The translations under genes were made by a program, and so were the position numbers. This document shows positions 19,201-27,476 of a stretch of DNA of 64,000 bases, in pieces. The notes beneath the pieces were generated by a model that made no database searches, was not told the origin of the DNA, and was given only the letters and a program-made list of their open reading frames with translations. Location of the stretch: positions 54,134 through 118,133 of the forward strand of contig VEQL01000006.1 of assembly GCA_018883245.1 (NCBI GenBank), given 5' to 3'. Position 1 is the stretch's first letter, and the number at the start of each line of letters is the position of its first letter. The stretch comes from Chthoniobacterales bacterium. Its GTDB lineage: Bacteria > Verrucomicrobiota > Verrucomicrobiia > Chthoniobacterales > JACTMZ01.

Positions 19201-21837
19201 TGTCACGGCGCCGCCCGCGCCTTGCACACGGACGACATGGTAGCGCCAGTGCTTGATCGACACGGTCAACGCAACGGGGCCGGCGAAGGGTTTTCCGTCC
19301 GGTTGCACGGCCACGACTTGAAGTGGAATTTCTTCGCCGAGACGGATGACGCGTTCATCGTCCTGCGCGATGCCAAGGTAAAAATCCGATGCCTGGCGCG
19401 TGAACTCTGCCGCGCCGGTGACGGTCTGCTGGTTGATGTCGGTGACTTCAGCAGTGAGAATGCCGCGGTAGGGCGCGCCTTCCGGCGTGGGAAGCACGGG
19501 CTCGATGGTCGCCGGCTTTGTCCCGGTGATCTTCGTGTCGCCGCGCAGGGTCAGAGGTTTGGCATCCTCTTCTTCGGGTCCGATGAACGAAAACTTTTCG
19601 AAGCCTTCCGGGGCGAATGTCTGGCGGACGTATCGCAGGGTCCAACGCACGTCGGCATCGGTGAGTCGTCCGCCGAAAAAATATCGGCCGTCAACCGCGG
19701 CCTTCGGTGCCGGTGACCCGGCAGCAAAATCTTCGGGCATATCGATGTTCACTTCGAATGCATCGGGTTGATACTCCGCCACGATAAACGAGGCCGAGGC
19801 GATCGGGCCGCCCCCTTCGCTTGCAAGCTGGAGTGTGTAGTTGCCGAGCGGCGCCGCGGGTATGGCAAGGTCCGAATCGAAAGCCCCTTTCGCGTCGGTC
19901 TCGACTTCTTGGCGCAGGACCTCGTTGTATTCCGGGCCGCGCAGCACGAGCATGGCGGTTTGGCCTTCGGCAAGCGCCATTGCTCCCTTGTCAATCCGGC
20001 GCACAAGGCCTTTGAGATGCGCCGTCTCGCCAGGTTGGTAGAGCGGACGATCGGTGAACATCATCGCGCGGAGAGAGCTTTCCCGCGTCCCGGGCGACCA
20101 GGTGGCCGAATACCATTCGCCGATACGCAGGGCGTCGGCTTCGGGTCCCATCCGCAGCACGCAGGCGTCCTCGCCCGACTCGACGACGAGCCATGCCGGG
20201 ACTGTGTCGAATTCCAGCGCGGCATTTCCCTGACGGTCGGTTTTCGCGGCGGCTGCCGTTTTGAATTCGCCGTCCAGCAGGCGGGTGGAAGCGCCGCCGA
20301 CGGGTGCGGTTGTCGCGGTCGAGAAAACATGCGTGCGCACAGTCGCTCCGGTTTTTTGCCACAGGATGCCGAAGTCGGTGATCTGCACCAGGGCCTGGGC
20401 CGCGGGCCTTTGCCGCGCCGCGCCGGGCAACGGGTCGCCTTGCAGCTCGATGAGCACGGCACCGGCTTTTTTGCCGCCGAGCAGACGGTCCCAATCGAGT
20501 TCGATGGTCTGTTTGCGGTCGATCTGCGTATCGGGTGGCGCGACAGTCTCGTCGCAGAGCACCCGGCCCTTGAAGTCTTCCACCGGCACCGGTTCCCCGT
20601 CGCTGTATTTCCAGCGGTTCTCCTCGAAAATCGACAATGCCTTGGCTGTCTCCAGCGGCGGCAGAAGAGTCGCTTTGACGCGGATCGAGGCAAGATTCAC
20701 GGAGCGCACGGGCAGCTTGCGGCGTCCGCCGAGGATCTGCGACATGGTCAACTCGGGCAGATAAATCCGCGGAAGCACGGGGGCGAATTGAACGGTCTGC
20801 TCGCGTTCGCCGTCAAACGGCTGCCCGACCGCCGAGCAGACGTCTTTGCCGATGGCGAGAGTGTAGTCCTTTCCTGTCTCGAACGCGCCGCGGGCCGTGG
20901 CTGTGTCATAGTCGATTTCCCAGCCTAGGTCCGCGGGCGCTGGCGAAATATGGAAGAATTTTCCCGCTGTCTCCGGGGTGATGTCCGGTGCGAGCGCGCC
21001 GGTGAACTCAAGATGAAGCGTCGGCCCCGAGTTGATGTAGTTCGCGGCCTCGGATTTTTTCAGCGTGAAGGGAGGAACGGTGCCGAGTTGCACCGCGTAA
21101 GGCTCGGCGAGTTTGTCGGTTCCCGACTGCGCCGGCAAACCCGCCTTCACCACGAGTTTCCATCCTGTGCCAGCAGGCAAAGGAACCGCTGGCGTGACGA
21201 TCAGGCGCGCGGGGAATTCCTCCTGATCCTCGTCGGCGGATGGATCGTGAATAAGCTGCCAGCGCATGTTCCAATCCCCGGCATCGGCCGCGACGTTGAA
21301 GTTCCGCGCGTGGCGCACTTCGGCGGGCACCTCGCGGCCGGAGTTGTCGGTGAAACCGAAGAATTCCGCCTCGGCCTTCACCGGCAGCTGGAAAGCCAGC
21401 TTCACAATGACATCGGCCGGCACTTCGTCCTTGTTCCATACGCCGTCCGAGACCGCGGTGACTCCGAAGGGCGGCGTGCTCAATTCCGCGCGCCATGATG
21501 CGGCGGGCTTTTTGTCCGCGGTTGCGGGTCCTTCGCGGAGGCGCGCGGTCCAACGTCCGCCGAGTGGCAGAGGGCCATCCGGCACGAACACTCCGCTGCG
21601 CGTGCTCAGCCAGGTGAAAGTTCCCGGAAGGGCCGGATCAAAAACGACCGGCGAGTCTTTTGCGGGTCCGAGGTCCTCGCTTGAGATCACCGGTTCGGCG
21701 AAGCGGAACTCGAGCGTTGATCCTGGTTGCAGTTCGCCCGAGTCGGGCAGTATTTGAACGTAGGGTGGCGCGGCCGGGAGCGATTGCGGTCCGCAGAACA
21801 CGGCGGCCGCCAGGAGGGCGAGGCGGATCATTTTCAT
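16288..21837 (-). CDS. bacterial alpha-2-macroglobulin (thioester-containing protease trap)
   Basis: A very large (1849 residues) exported protein with a signal peptide MKMIRLALLAAAVF...SLPAA. It has MG-type beta domains, a long segment with TDRPLYQPGETAHLKGLVRR (the MG1/YfhM-like signature) and an intact thioester motif CVEQ (Cys1387-Gln1390), followed by the helical TED domain. The thioester makes it a covalent protease-trapping type rather than the YfaS-like type that lacks it. No lipobox cysteine is convincing, so it is likely periplasmic rather than lipid-anchored. It is translationally coupled to pbpC; the known view is that the pair guards and repairs the cell wall after attack. Confidence 0.94.
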   Translation of the reverse strand: MKMIRLALLAAAVFCGPQSLPAAPPYVQILPDSGELQPGSTLEFRFAEPVISSEDLGPAKDSPVVFDPALPGTFTWLSTRSGVFVPDGPLPLGGRWTARLREGPATADKKPAASWRAELSTPPFGVTAVSDGVWNKDEVPADVIVKLAFQLPVKAEAEFFGFTDNSGREVPAEVRHARNFNVAADAGDWNMRWQLIHDPSADEDQEEFPARLIVTPAVPLPAGTGWKLVVKAGLPAQSGTDKLAEPYAVQLGTVPPFTLKKSEAANYINSGPTLHLEFTGALAPDITPETAGKFFHISPAPADLGWEIDYDTATARGAFETGKDYTLAIGKDVCSAVGQPFDGEREQTVQFAPVLPRIYLPELTMSQILGGRRKLPVRSVNLASIRVKATLLPPLETAKALSIFEENRWKYSDGEPVPVEDFKGRVLCDETVAPPDTQIDRKQTIELDWDRLLGGKKAGAVLIELQGDPLPGAARQRPAAQALVQITDFGILWQKTGATVRTHVFSTATTAPVGGASTRLLDGEFKTAAAAKTDRQGNAALEFDTVPAWLVVESGEDACVLRMGPEADALRIGEWYSATWSPGTRESSLRAMMFTDRPLYQPGETAHLKGLVRRIDKGAMALAEGQTAMLVLRGPEYNEVLRQEVETDAKGAFDSDLAIPAAPLGNYTLQLASEGGGPIASASFIVAEYQPDAFEVNIDMPEDFAAGSPAPKAAVDGRYFFGGRLTDADVRWTLRYVRQTFAPEGFEKFSFIGPEEEDAKPLTLRGDTKITGTKPATIEPVLPTPEGAPYRGILTAEVTDINQQTVTGAAEFTRQASDFYLGIAQDDERVIRLGEEIPLQVVAVQPDGKPFAGPVALTVSIKHWRYHVVRVQGAGGAVTFRRETVKEPVAEMKAATVAPVRTPEGWSAGKQESLRFKAATLGHHQVRVTARDKTGRTVSTETSFYVSGEGETVWDYRNPWEVTLVPDKTSYLPGETARILVQTPIAGKAFVSIERGDTILRNMQIELTGNAPVIEIPVGEDDAPNVDMSVVILRGADGSPRKFPAPDFRFGSCSLKVEQPGAHLRVEVSPERPKVQPGEDIVTTVTVTDHKGKPVGGAGVTFYAVDDGVLALTGFKRPDPADIFLAPVASRVLTGLSLAQLLPEDPNDLEFGNKGYLIGGGGEEGPVSLRENFPGTACWLPSLATGNDGKVTARFTAPDALTRYRLVAVATSGPLASGSGESGVNISRPLMILPALGQFANAGDKLTARAVVRNETGVDGSVEITLSSPAGKNSASLEIPSGESRAADFPLSFSEPGTADLEWSATLRSGSTSFSDRVKTALPVRSPMLQLRETYFMPLDGKSNNLLEGVNPQLAEGRGTVDVTVANTRLAGLGEQARFLVEYPYGCVEQTSSALVPWLMMPALGPLMPGFARDAEETRRVVNATVAEIFEFQTSDGGLAFWQGGRQSAPFPSAWAAIVLARAAAQDVKMPGGWSKLLDYLAGSMRGLADDDSAGRLSEKVYAAYALALAGRAEASYHEELFRRRAELPAEARCILALAIMQADGPREMAAKLLKTDKAAPEDVSPFGGAARDRAIHLLAWTHYEPKNSEVARLLAEVLAFGPANRDGTTQSCAWTLLALADYRVKVEGKDSNRREARGTIVAAAESVPFAVSAKTPAFGHTFPLTPGNQPGALSVDNPSAAPLYGEARFAVYPPLGEQPRQDRGFAVSRSYRKIAGDGSLQPAENLRVGDRLVVTLRVETTRPAWFVAIDDPLPSILEAVNPDFVSRDVGGAANQTPWLVSHSETRSDRVLYFCDAMPAGGHTFTYLARVRMAGEATAGATKAESMYRPERFGLGEISRLTSLPAGTP

Positions 21838-21937
21838 CTGGGTGCCCCCGATCTTAAGGTGGGGCATTGGCATGGCGAGAAGATTGGCGGCAGTTCTTTC
21901 ACTGACACCTTGCGTCTGCTATCAAGAGAGGTTTTCC

Positions 21938-22471
21938 ATGAAAAAAAGCAGCAAAGCAAAGCCTGCTCCAACCAAGAGCGAATGGGCGGCGGTGAAGGGA
22001 TCGAAAATCCACGGACGCGGCATGTTCGCAGCCAAGACGATTCCCCGGGGCACGCGCATCATCGAATACACGGGGGAACGGATCAGCAAAGCCGAGGGGT
22101 GGCGACGGGAGATGTTGCGCCAACGCCGTGCCGCACGCGGTGGCGACTGTTGCATCTACATCTTCGAACTCAACAACCGCATCGACATTGACGGACGCGT
22201 CCTCTGGAACACCGCCCGCTACATCAACCATTCATGCGACCCCAACTGCGAGTCCCAGATCGTGAGGGGCCGTGTCTACATCGTCTCGCTGCGCGCGATC
22301 CGTCCGGGGGAGGAGCTGACCTACGATTACTACTACGACTACGACCACTATCGCGACCACCCGTGCCGCTGCGGCGCCCGCACATGCGCAGGCTACATCG
22401 TCAAGGCGCCGCTGCGCTGGCGCGTCCGCAACGCGGCCAAAAAAGAACGCCGTCGCAAAAAATCCGGCTGA
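21938..22471 (+). CDS. SET domain protein (putative protein lysine methyltransferase)
   Basis: A 177-residue protein consisting almost entirely of a SET domain. The start motif is KIHGRGMFAAKTIPRGTRI, the SAM/pseudoknot motif NHSCDPNC is at residues 97-104, and ELTYDY follows at 126-131. It ends with a post-SET-like cysteine group (C143, C145, C150) and a Lys/Arg-rich tail. The ATG at 21938 has a good upstream AGAGAGG. Such genes are known in Verrucomicrobia, Chlamydiae and some other bacteria; the chlamydial homologue methylates histone-like proteins. The target here is unknown. It is divergent from the A2M operon. Confidence 0.93.
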   Translation: MKKSSKAKPAPTKSEWAAVKGSKIHGRGMFAAKTIPRGTRIIEYTGERISKAEGWRREMLRQRRAARGGDCCIYIFELNNRIDIDGRVLWNTARYINHSCDPNCESQIVRGRVYIVSLRAIRPGEELTYDYYYDYDHYRDHPCRCGARTCAGYIVKAPLRWRVRNAAKKERRRKKSG

Positions 22472-22481
22472 GCGCGTGCGG

Positions 22482-23534
22482 TCAGGGTTTCGCCAGCGCG
22501 GCCTCGATCGCTTTGTCCAGCCGGCCCCGCGGTGAGGCGTCGGCCAGTTTCCCTTCGCGGTTGAGCAGCCACATGGTCGGGACGGACTGGATCTTGAATC
22601 TTTTCGCGATCTCGTTCTCCCAGCCCTTGCCGTCGAAGAACTGCGGCCAAGTCATTTTGTTTTTCTTGGTGAATTCCTCGAGGGCGCCTTTGTCCTGATC
22701 GAGTGAAATGCCCACGATTTCGAATCCGCGGTCTTTGAACTTCCCGTAAGCCTCGACCACTTCCGGCACCTCCTCGACGCACGGCGGGCACCAAGTGGCC
22801 CAGAAATCCACGAGCACGACTTTGCCGCGCAGTTCGGCGAGATCGACTTTGCGTCCGTCCACTGAAGTGAAAGACAGCTCCAGCGGTTTTTCGCGCAGGG
22901 CCATGATATCGAGCGCGGTTTTCGCGGCGGCGGAAATTTCCTGGTCTTCGTTTTTTGCCGCCTCGTCATAAAGTTTTTTTGCCCTGTCCGGGTCGAATGA
23001 TTCCAAGGCTTGGGCCTCGGTGAGGCGCAGGGCCGGCGTGCGCGCGTCGTCGGGGTGGGTCTCGAGAAACTTGTTGATCGCGGTGCTCAACGCCCTGGCC
23101 GAGGCCTCGGTGCGTTCGCGGTCGAAATCCATCGAGGCGATCTGCAAAAGGACGAGTCCGGCATCGGCGCGGATGTTTTCCGGCGCTTTCGGATCATTGG
23201 CGATCGACTCGAGTTCGTCCTTTTGGCTGGCGATCCCGGGATCTTTCTCCCCGAGCATCGCCACGGAATTGCCGATTTGCAGCATGGCCATGCGCGCTTC
23301 CCACCGGTTGGGGCTCTCCGGATAATCCTTGAGGAATTTTTTGAATCCCTCGAGTTGGGTCTCAAGGCGTTCGCGCAGCATTTTTTTCCCGGCATCTTCG
23401 TCCTGCGGAAGGTCGGCGGTGAGGTCCGCGGATTGGTTTTGCAGTGCCTCCCAGGCGGCGTCTTCCGTTTCGGGTGCGGCCGTGGCAATGGCCGCGGCTG
23501 CGATAAAAAGAAAGCAGGTGGTTCCGAGTTTCAT
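22482..23534 (-). CDS. TlpA-like thioredoxin-fold protein with N-terminal helical domain
   Basis: An exported protein with signal peptide MKLGTTCFLFIAAAAIATAA. A TPR-like helical part (about residues 20-210) precedes a thioredoxin-fold domain of the TlpA/AhpC type with the active-site motif WCPPC. Such proteins reduce periplasmic disulfides, often for cytochrome c maturation or envelope proteins. The ATG overlaps the GT9 stop by four bases and it is the last gene of a four-gene minus-strand operon. Confidence 0.9.
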   Translation of the reverse strand: MKLGTTCFLFIAAAAIATAAPETEDAAWEALQNQSADLTADLPQDEDAGKKMLRERLETQLEGFKKFLKDYPESPNRWEARMAMLQIGNSVAMLGEKDPGIASQKDELESIANDPKAPENIRADAGLVLLQIASMDFDRERTEASARALSTAINKFLETHPDDARTPALRLTEAQALESFDPDRAKKLYDEAAKNEDQEISAAAKTALDIMALREKPLELSFTSVDGRKVDLAELRGKVVLVDFWATWCPPCVEEVPEVVEAYGKFKDRGFEIVGISLDQDKGALEEFTKKNKMTWPQFFDGKGWENEIAKRFKIQSVPTMWLLNREGKLADASPRGRLDKAIEAALAKP

Positions 23535-24496
23535 CGGCGCGCATTGTTGTCCCCGCCCGCTCCGCTGGCAAGCAGGGCGTCCGATACGAGCCTCGATGCG
23601 GCTGCCAGCACCGTATCCGTCGGCAGGGCGGCGAGTTCTCCGCCCGGTGCGCGAAGGATCGCTACATGATCGTGCGGTGGAGCCCACACCCCCGGGTCGG
23701 TTGGACCGAAAAGCAACAGCGACGGGGTCCCGCAAAGCGCGGCAAGATGACTCACCCCGGTATCGTGGCCGAGATAGGCGCTTGCTCCCGCCAGGCGCCG
23801 CGCCAACTGCGGGAGCGGCAAATCGCGCCAGCATTCGACGTTTTTCTCCATGGTAAGTTCGCGCATCTCGTCCAAGGCGGCTTGATCCGCCTCCCCGGCC
23901 ACAACCGCGACGCGCGTCTGTGGATAGGTTTCAAGCAGGGTTTTTGCCACGCGCGCCCAGCGGGTTGCGGGCCAATTCTTGCGCGGACTACCCGACCCCG
24001 GATGCAAGGCGATGACCGGCGTCGGATATTTTTCGGGATGCAAACTCAGCCTGAGCGCCCGCCGGGAAAAAGAGATGCCGAGTTCCGCGAGCGGCGTGGC
24101 GAATTGGTCGATGGCATGCGACGTTTCTGCCGGCCGGTGCGGGCCGATGACCAGACGCCTGACGCCCGATGCGCGGAGATTTTCGGCAAAGATTCCGTCG
24201 GGGTCGTAGAGGTAGCTGACGATGGTGTCGAAGGATGCGAAATATTCGCGAAGCTCGGGATCCATCGCGCCCCCGCGGGTGAAAAAGCGGGCGAGTGGCG
24301 CGTATTCGATCGGGCGCACGGCATCGACGAGCCCGCTATCCCCGGCCAATGCAGCAATGCCGGGGTAGGCAAGAACTTCGATCCGGGCGTCCGGCGATGC
24401 CGCACGCATTGATGCGATCGCGGGCAGGCTTAGGAGAAAATCACCCAGTGCGCCACCGCGGACAACAAGCGCACGGGAAAACGGTCGGCCGCTCAC
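23531..24496 (-). CDS. glycosyltransferase family 9 (heptosyltransferase-like)
   Basis: A 321-residue GT-B enzyme related to ADP-heptose:LPS heptosyltransferases. Visible family features are the N-terminal VVRGGALGDFLLSLPAI, the HPGSGSPRKNWP phosphate-binding motif and GHDTGVSHLAALCGTPSLLLFGPTDP near the C-terminus. It probably adds a sugar to a surface lipopolysaccharide core, though the donor and acceptor cannot be inferred. It lies between a small lipoprotein and the TlpA-like gene. Confidence 0.9.
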   Translation of the reverse strand: MSGRPFSRALVVRGGALGDFLLSLPAIASMRAASPDARIEVLAYPGIAALAGDSGLVDAVRPIEYAPLARFFTRGGAMDPELREYFASFDTIVSYLYDPDGIFAENLRASGVRRLVIGPHRPAETSHAIDQFATPLAELGISFSRRALRLSLHPEKYPTPVIALHPGSGSPRKNWPATRWARVAKTLLETYPQTRVAVVAGEADQAALDEMRELTMEKNVECWRDLPLPQLARRLAGASAYLGHDTGVSHLAALCGTPSLLLFGPTDPGVWAPPHDHVAILRAPGGELAALPTDTVLAAASRLVSDALLASGAGGDNNARR

Positions 24497-24511
24497 CGCG
24501 AGGGAAGGGTT

Positions 24512-24712
24512 CTAAAAACCTCCCTGCATGCCGCCCATCTGTCCGCCGAGGACACCCGTGCCCTCCCATTTGGCGGGCCGGTTCCAAGGGATCGAACTCA
24601 TGCGTCCGCGCGAGGATGAAACACTTTCATCATTGCGCGTGGTCTCGCAACCGGTCGGGCCGCACACTGCGGCCAGCACCGCGAGCATGGCGAGCAGCAT
24701 GTTTTTCTTCAT
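24512..24712 (-). CDS. small hypothetical lipoprotein
   Basis: A 66-residue peptide beginning with two positive residues and a hydrophobic core (MKKNMLLAMLAVLAAVC), ending in GPTGC-ETT, where the second cysteine could be the lipidation site. The mature part is Gly/Met-rich at its end (GGQMGGMQGGF). Four bases separate it from the coiled-coil gene upstream and 15 from the GT9 gene. No family is recognised; export and operon position support a real gene. Confidence 0.65.
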   Translation of the reverse strand: MKKNMLLAMLAVLAAVCGPTGCETTRNDESVSSSRGRMSSIPWNRPAKWEGTGVLGGQMGGMQGGF

Positions 24713-24716
24713 GCAA

Positions 24717-25523
24717 TCAATCGCGCTGCGCCTGGTAGATCACGCGGTCGCCCGGCATCACGCTCAGCCCGCGGGGCACGGTGCGCACGAGGATGTCGGC
24801 CACGGAGGTTGACGGCTCCACGGAGGTGACGCGGACTTTGCCGAGAAACTGGTTGCCGCGTTGCACGAGCATTTCCGCATTGGGCACCACTCCTTGGCGG
24901 TCGCCGAGGCTCAGGACGACGAAATTCCATGCTTGGTTGACGGCGAGGATTGTTCCGGATACGCCCGGGCGCATGACCCCTTCTTGGCGGGTTTTTTCTT
25001 TGCGCTGCAGCTCGGCCATCTGCGCGGCGAGGCCGGTGTTTTGGTCCTGAAGCTGGGCGTTGATGGTTTCCAATTCGGTGACGCGCGCCTGGACTTCGGC
25101 CAGTTCGGGCGCGGGTGCTTCGGTGTCGCCCGGCTTGGTTCCCGCGGCGACCTGCTGCTCGAGTTCTGCAATGCGCGTGTCCTTGGCCTGCGCGTCGGTC
25201 TTGACCTGCGCAAGTTCGGTCTCGGCAGCGGTGGCCTTCTGCTGTGCGGCTGTGGCTTCCTCTTTTGCCTTGGTCAATTCACCTTTGGCCGCGTCCCGCT
25301 CGCCGGCGAGTTTTTCCTTTTCGCCCGTCAGGGCGGTGATCTGTTGGTTTTTACCTTCGGCCTCTTTTTTGGTCGCGCCCAACTCTTGCGTGCGCGCCTG
25401 CAACTGCGACTCCACGTCAGCAAGCTGGGTGCGCGCGGCTACCATCTTGTCCCGGTTCATGTATCCAAGGACTGCTGCTCCGAGGGAGAGGATAATACTG
25501 ACGATCAGGAGGGGTTTGGTCAT
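24717..25523 (-). CDS. membrane-anchored coiled-coil protein
   Basis: One N-terminal membrane segment (MTKPLLIVSIILSLGAAVLG) is followed by about 100 residues of continuous heptad-type Glu/Lys/Ala/Gln sequence, a Pro/Glu linker and a second short coil. A C-terminal globular beta domain (about residues 185-268) has the pattern GTILAVNQAWNFVVLSLGDR. This C-terminal piece recurs in many Verrucomicrobia proteins but has no assigned role. First gene of the operon lipoprotein-GT9-TlpA; an envelope function is inferred. Confidence 0.8.
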   Translation of the reverse strand: MTKPLLIVSIILSLGAAVLGYMNRDKMVAARTQLADVESQLQARTQELGATKKEAEGKNQQITALTGEKEKLAGERDAAKGELTKAKEEATAAQQKATAAETELAQVKTDAQAKDTRIAELEQQVAAGTKPGDTEAPAPELAEVQARVTELETINAQLQDQNTGLAAQMAELQRKEKTRQEGVMRPGVSGTILAVNQAWNFVVLSLGDRQGVVPNAEMLVQRGNQFLGKVRVTSVEPSTSVADILVRTVPRGLSVMPGDRVIYQAQRD

Positions 25524-25663
25524 GGGAACGACTTTCTTACTGGCGAAGATTTCTTATATCGGCGCGCTTGAATCGGCACAAGAACACTTTGCCGAATACT
25601 GCTATTGCGGGTGCGTCCTTGAAGCAAGGTTTGCTCCGCCGCAGTTATCGTTTAACCTTCTTT
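25524..25663. other. intergenic region upstream of SRP RNA
   Basis: This stretch separates the divergently oriented coiled-coil operon and the SRP RNA gene and must hold promoters for both. No convincing -35/-10 pair stands out by eye and no coding signal is seen. Confidence 0.4.
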
Positions 25664-25762
25664 CGGCGCCGGGGGCCGTGGAGGTCCGACGGACGAACCC
25701 CGCCAGGGCAGGAATGCAGCAACGGTAGCCCGCTCGACCCTGCCGCGGTTCCCCGGCGTCCT
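25664..25762 (+). ncRNA. ffs: signal recognition particle RNA, small bacterial (4.5S) type
   Basis: The apical domain is diagnostic. A GGAA tetraloop is closed by GCA/UGC (25709-25718), flanked by CAGG on the 5' side and AGCA on the 3' side, the symmetric loop bound by Ffh. Further down, GGTC pairs with GACC and CCGTGG with CCGCGG. The termini close with CGCCGGGG (25667-25674) pairing with CCCCGGCG (25751-25758). No Alu domain is present, so this is the short form. Ends are given to within a few bases. Confidence 0.93.
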
Positions 25763-25834
25763 TAATTGCTTGCCCCGAATCGGATTTGGGGCTGCTTTAC
25801 TCGCGATCTTATCCGGCGCCGCGCGCGCCACGAA

Positions 25835-26767
25835 ATGCGGATGCCGGCCTATCTCAAAATCTTTGTCTTTCTGTTCATAGCGCTCGCGGCCGGGGCATCG
25901 GTCGCCCCGCCGGTTTTCTGGTTCGGTCAATTTTTGCAGGCCTCGGGAATGTCCGACTGGCTCGCGGGTTTTCCCTTCCATCGTGTGCTCTCGCGGTGCC
26001 TGCAGATCAGCTTTCTGGTTCTTTTGTGGCCCGCCCTCCGGTGGATCGGCCTGCGCCGGCCATCCGAGTTGAATCTGCGGCGCAATCCGCACGCCGCCGC
26101 CGACGTGGCTGCCGGGCTGGGCTTTTCGAGTTTCGGCGTTGCCTTGCTGGTCGCGCTGTATCTGGTTGGCGGCTGGTTCGTCTTTGCACCCGCCCCGGCT
26201 TGGGCGGCCATCGGCCGCATCGTGGTCACGGCCTGCGTCGTCGGCGCGGTCGAGGAGATAGTTTTTCGTGGAGTCGTCCTTGGTATTTGTCTTTGGAGTC
26301 TGCCCGCAAGGATGGCGATCTTCGTGAGCGCCGCGTTTTTTGCCGTCGTCCATTTCCTCAAGCCCGCCAAAACGGAAATCGCTGCGGATGCAGTCGGATG
26401 GTGGAGCGGGTTCTTCGAGATGCTGAACCTTGCGCCGGGGCTTCCTTCCCCCGCGTTGCTTGTCTTGGGTCTGGCAAGTCTGCTCGTGGCCGGCTGGATC
26501 CTCGGTGAATGCACCGTGCGGACGCGATCGCTCTGGCTGCCCATCGGCTTGCACGCGGGCTGGGTCTTCTCGCAGCAGACGACCAACCTTCTCCTTCGGC
26601 CGACGTGGGCCGATCCCGCCGGATTTCTTCCGTGGGTGGGCCCCAACTTGGTCAGCGGCGCCGTGCCCACGGGGCTGCTGCCGGTCCTGGCCCTGCTGCT
26701 CACCGGACTGATGGTGCGTTTTTACCTCGGAAATGTTTCGCGCACGGCGGATTCGCAAGGTCTTTGA
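25835..26767 (+). CDS. CPBP-family intramembrane metalloprotease
   Basis: A polytopic membrane protein of about 310 residues with the CAAX-protease/bacteriocin-processing motifs: EEIVFRG (glutamates of motif 1), a histidine in FFAVVHFLK (motif 2) and GLHAGWVF (motif 3). Members process prenylated or bacteriocin-like peptides or protect against them; the bacterial substrate is generally unknown. The ATG at 25835 (MRMPAYLKIFVFLF) is preferred over a TTG at 25766 that would butt onto the SRP RNA. It overlaps comF by 35 bases. Confidence 0.85.
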   Translation: MRMPAYLKIFVFLFIALAAGASVAPPVFWFGQFLQASGMSDWLAGFPFHRVLSRCLQISFLVLLWPALRWIGLRRPSELNLRRNPHAAADVAAGLGFSSFGVALLVALYLVGGWFVFAPAPAWAAIGRIVVTACVVGAVEEIVFRGVVLGICLWSLPARMAIFVSAAFFAVVHFLKPAKTEIAADAVGWWSGFFEMLNLAPGLPSPALLVLGLASLLVAGWILGECTVRTRSLWLPIGLHAGWVFSQQTTNLLLRPTWADPAGFLPWVGPNLVSGAVPTGLLPVLALLLTGLMVRFYLGNVSRTADSQGL

Positions 26768-27467
26768 GCCGGCCGTCGGTCTGCTTTACCCGCCGCGGTG
26801 CGCGGGATGCGGGCGCGCAGCCACCGCGTTCGAGTGCGGACTGTGCCGATCCTGCCGCCAGTCGCGGCCGCGGTTGTCCGGCCCGCGCTGCGCAATTTGC
26901 AGCCAGCCTTACAGCGGGGCGATCACCGGGGTTTTTCGCTGCATGAATTGCGGCGACCGCGAACTGGCATTCGATTTCGCCACGGCCGCCTACCGCAGTC
27001 GCGGGGTGGTGCGCGATCTGGTGCACCAGTTCAAATACGGGCGCCGGCTGCACCTGCGGGGCGTGCTCGGACGCATGTTGTCCGAGGGATTCCGCGATGA
27101 ACGTCTTTCGGCCTTGCACCCCGATGCCATCGTGCCGGTGCCCCTGCATCCGGCGCGTCAGCGCGAACGCGAATTCAACCAGGCCGAGTTGCTCGCGCAC
27201 GAGGCCGCAAGGCGGATCCGGCTGCCGGTCCTGGATTGCCTGCGGCGGGGCCGCTACACGCTCACGCAGACAAATTTTCATCGCGAGGAGAGGTTCGACA
27301 ATCTCGAGGGCGCATTCTGCCTTGCCAAAGGTGCCGATGTCGCCGGTCGCACCCTGGCAGTGGTCGACGACGTTCTCACCACGGGCTCGACGGCCAGTGC
27401 ATGTGCTGCCGCACTCCGCCACGGGGGCGCCGCCGCGGTTGTTGTCATTACCGTCGCGCGGGGCTAA
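26733..27467 (+). CDS. ComF-family phosphoribosyltransferase-like protein
   Basis: A 244-residue protein with the N-terminal double zinc ribbon of ComF (CAGC, CGLCRSC, then CAIC and CMNCGD) and a C-terminal PRTase fold with the PRPP loop VVDDVLTTGSTASAC. Homologues (ComFC/GntX) are needed for DNA uptake during transformation, but many bacteria carry the gene without known competence. It overlaps the protease gene and precedes accD by nine bases. Confidence 0.92.
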   Translation: MFRARRIRKVFEPAVGLLYPPRCAGCGRAATAFECGLCRSCRQSRPRLSGPRCAICSQPYSGAITGVFRCMNCGDRELAFDFATAAYRSRGVVRDLVHQFKYGRRLHLRGVLGRMLSEGFRDERLSALHPDAIVPVPLHPARQREREFNQAELLAHEAARRIRLPVLDCLRRGRYTLTQTNFHREERFDNLEGAFCLAKGADVAGRTLAVVDDVLTTGSTASACAAALRHGGAAAVVVITVARG

Positions 27468-27476
27468 AAGGCTCGC

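Noticed and set aside
18418..19716. 432-codon plus-strand frame inside the A2M gene
   Set aside because: Antisense to well-supported A2M sequence, with no recognisable domain.
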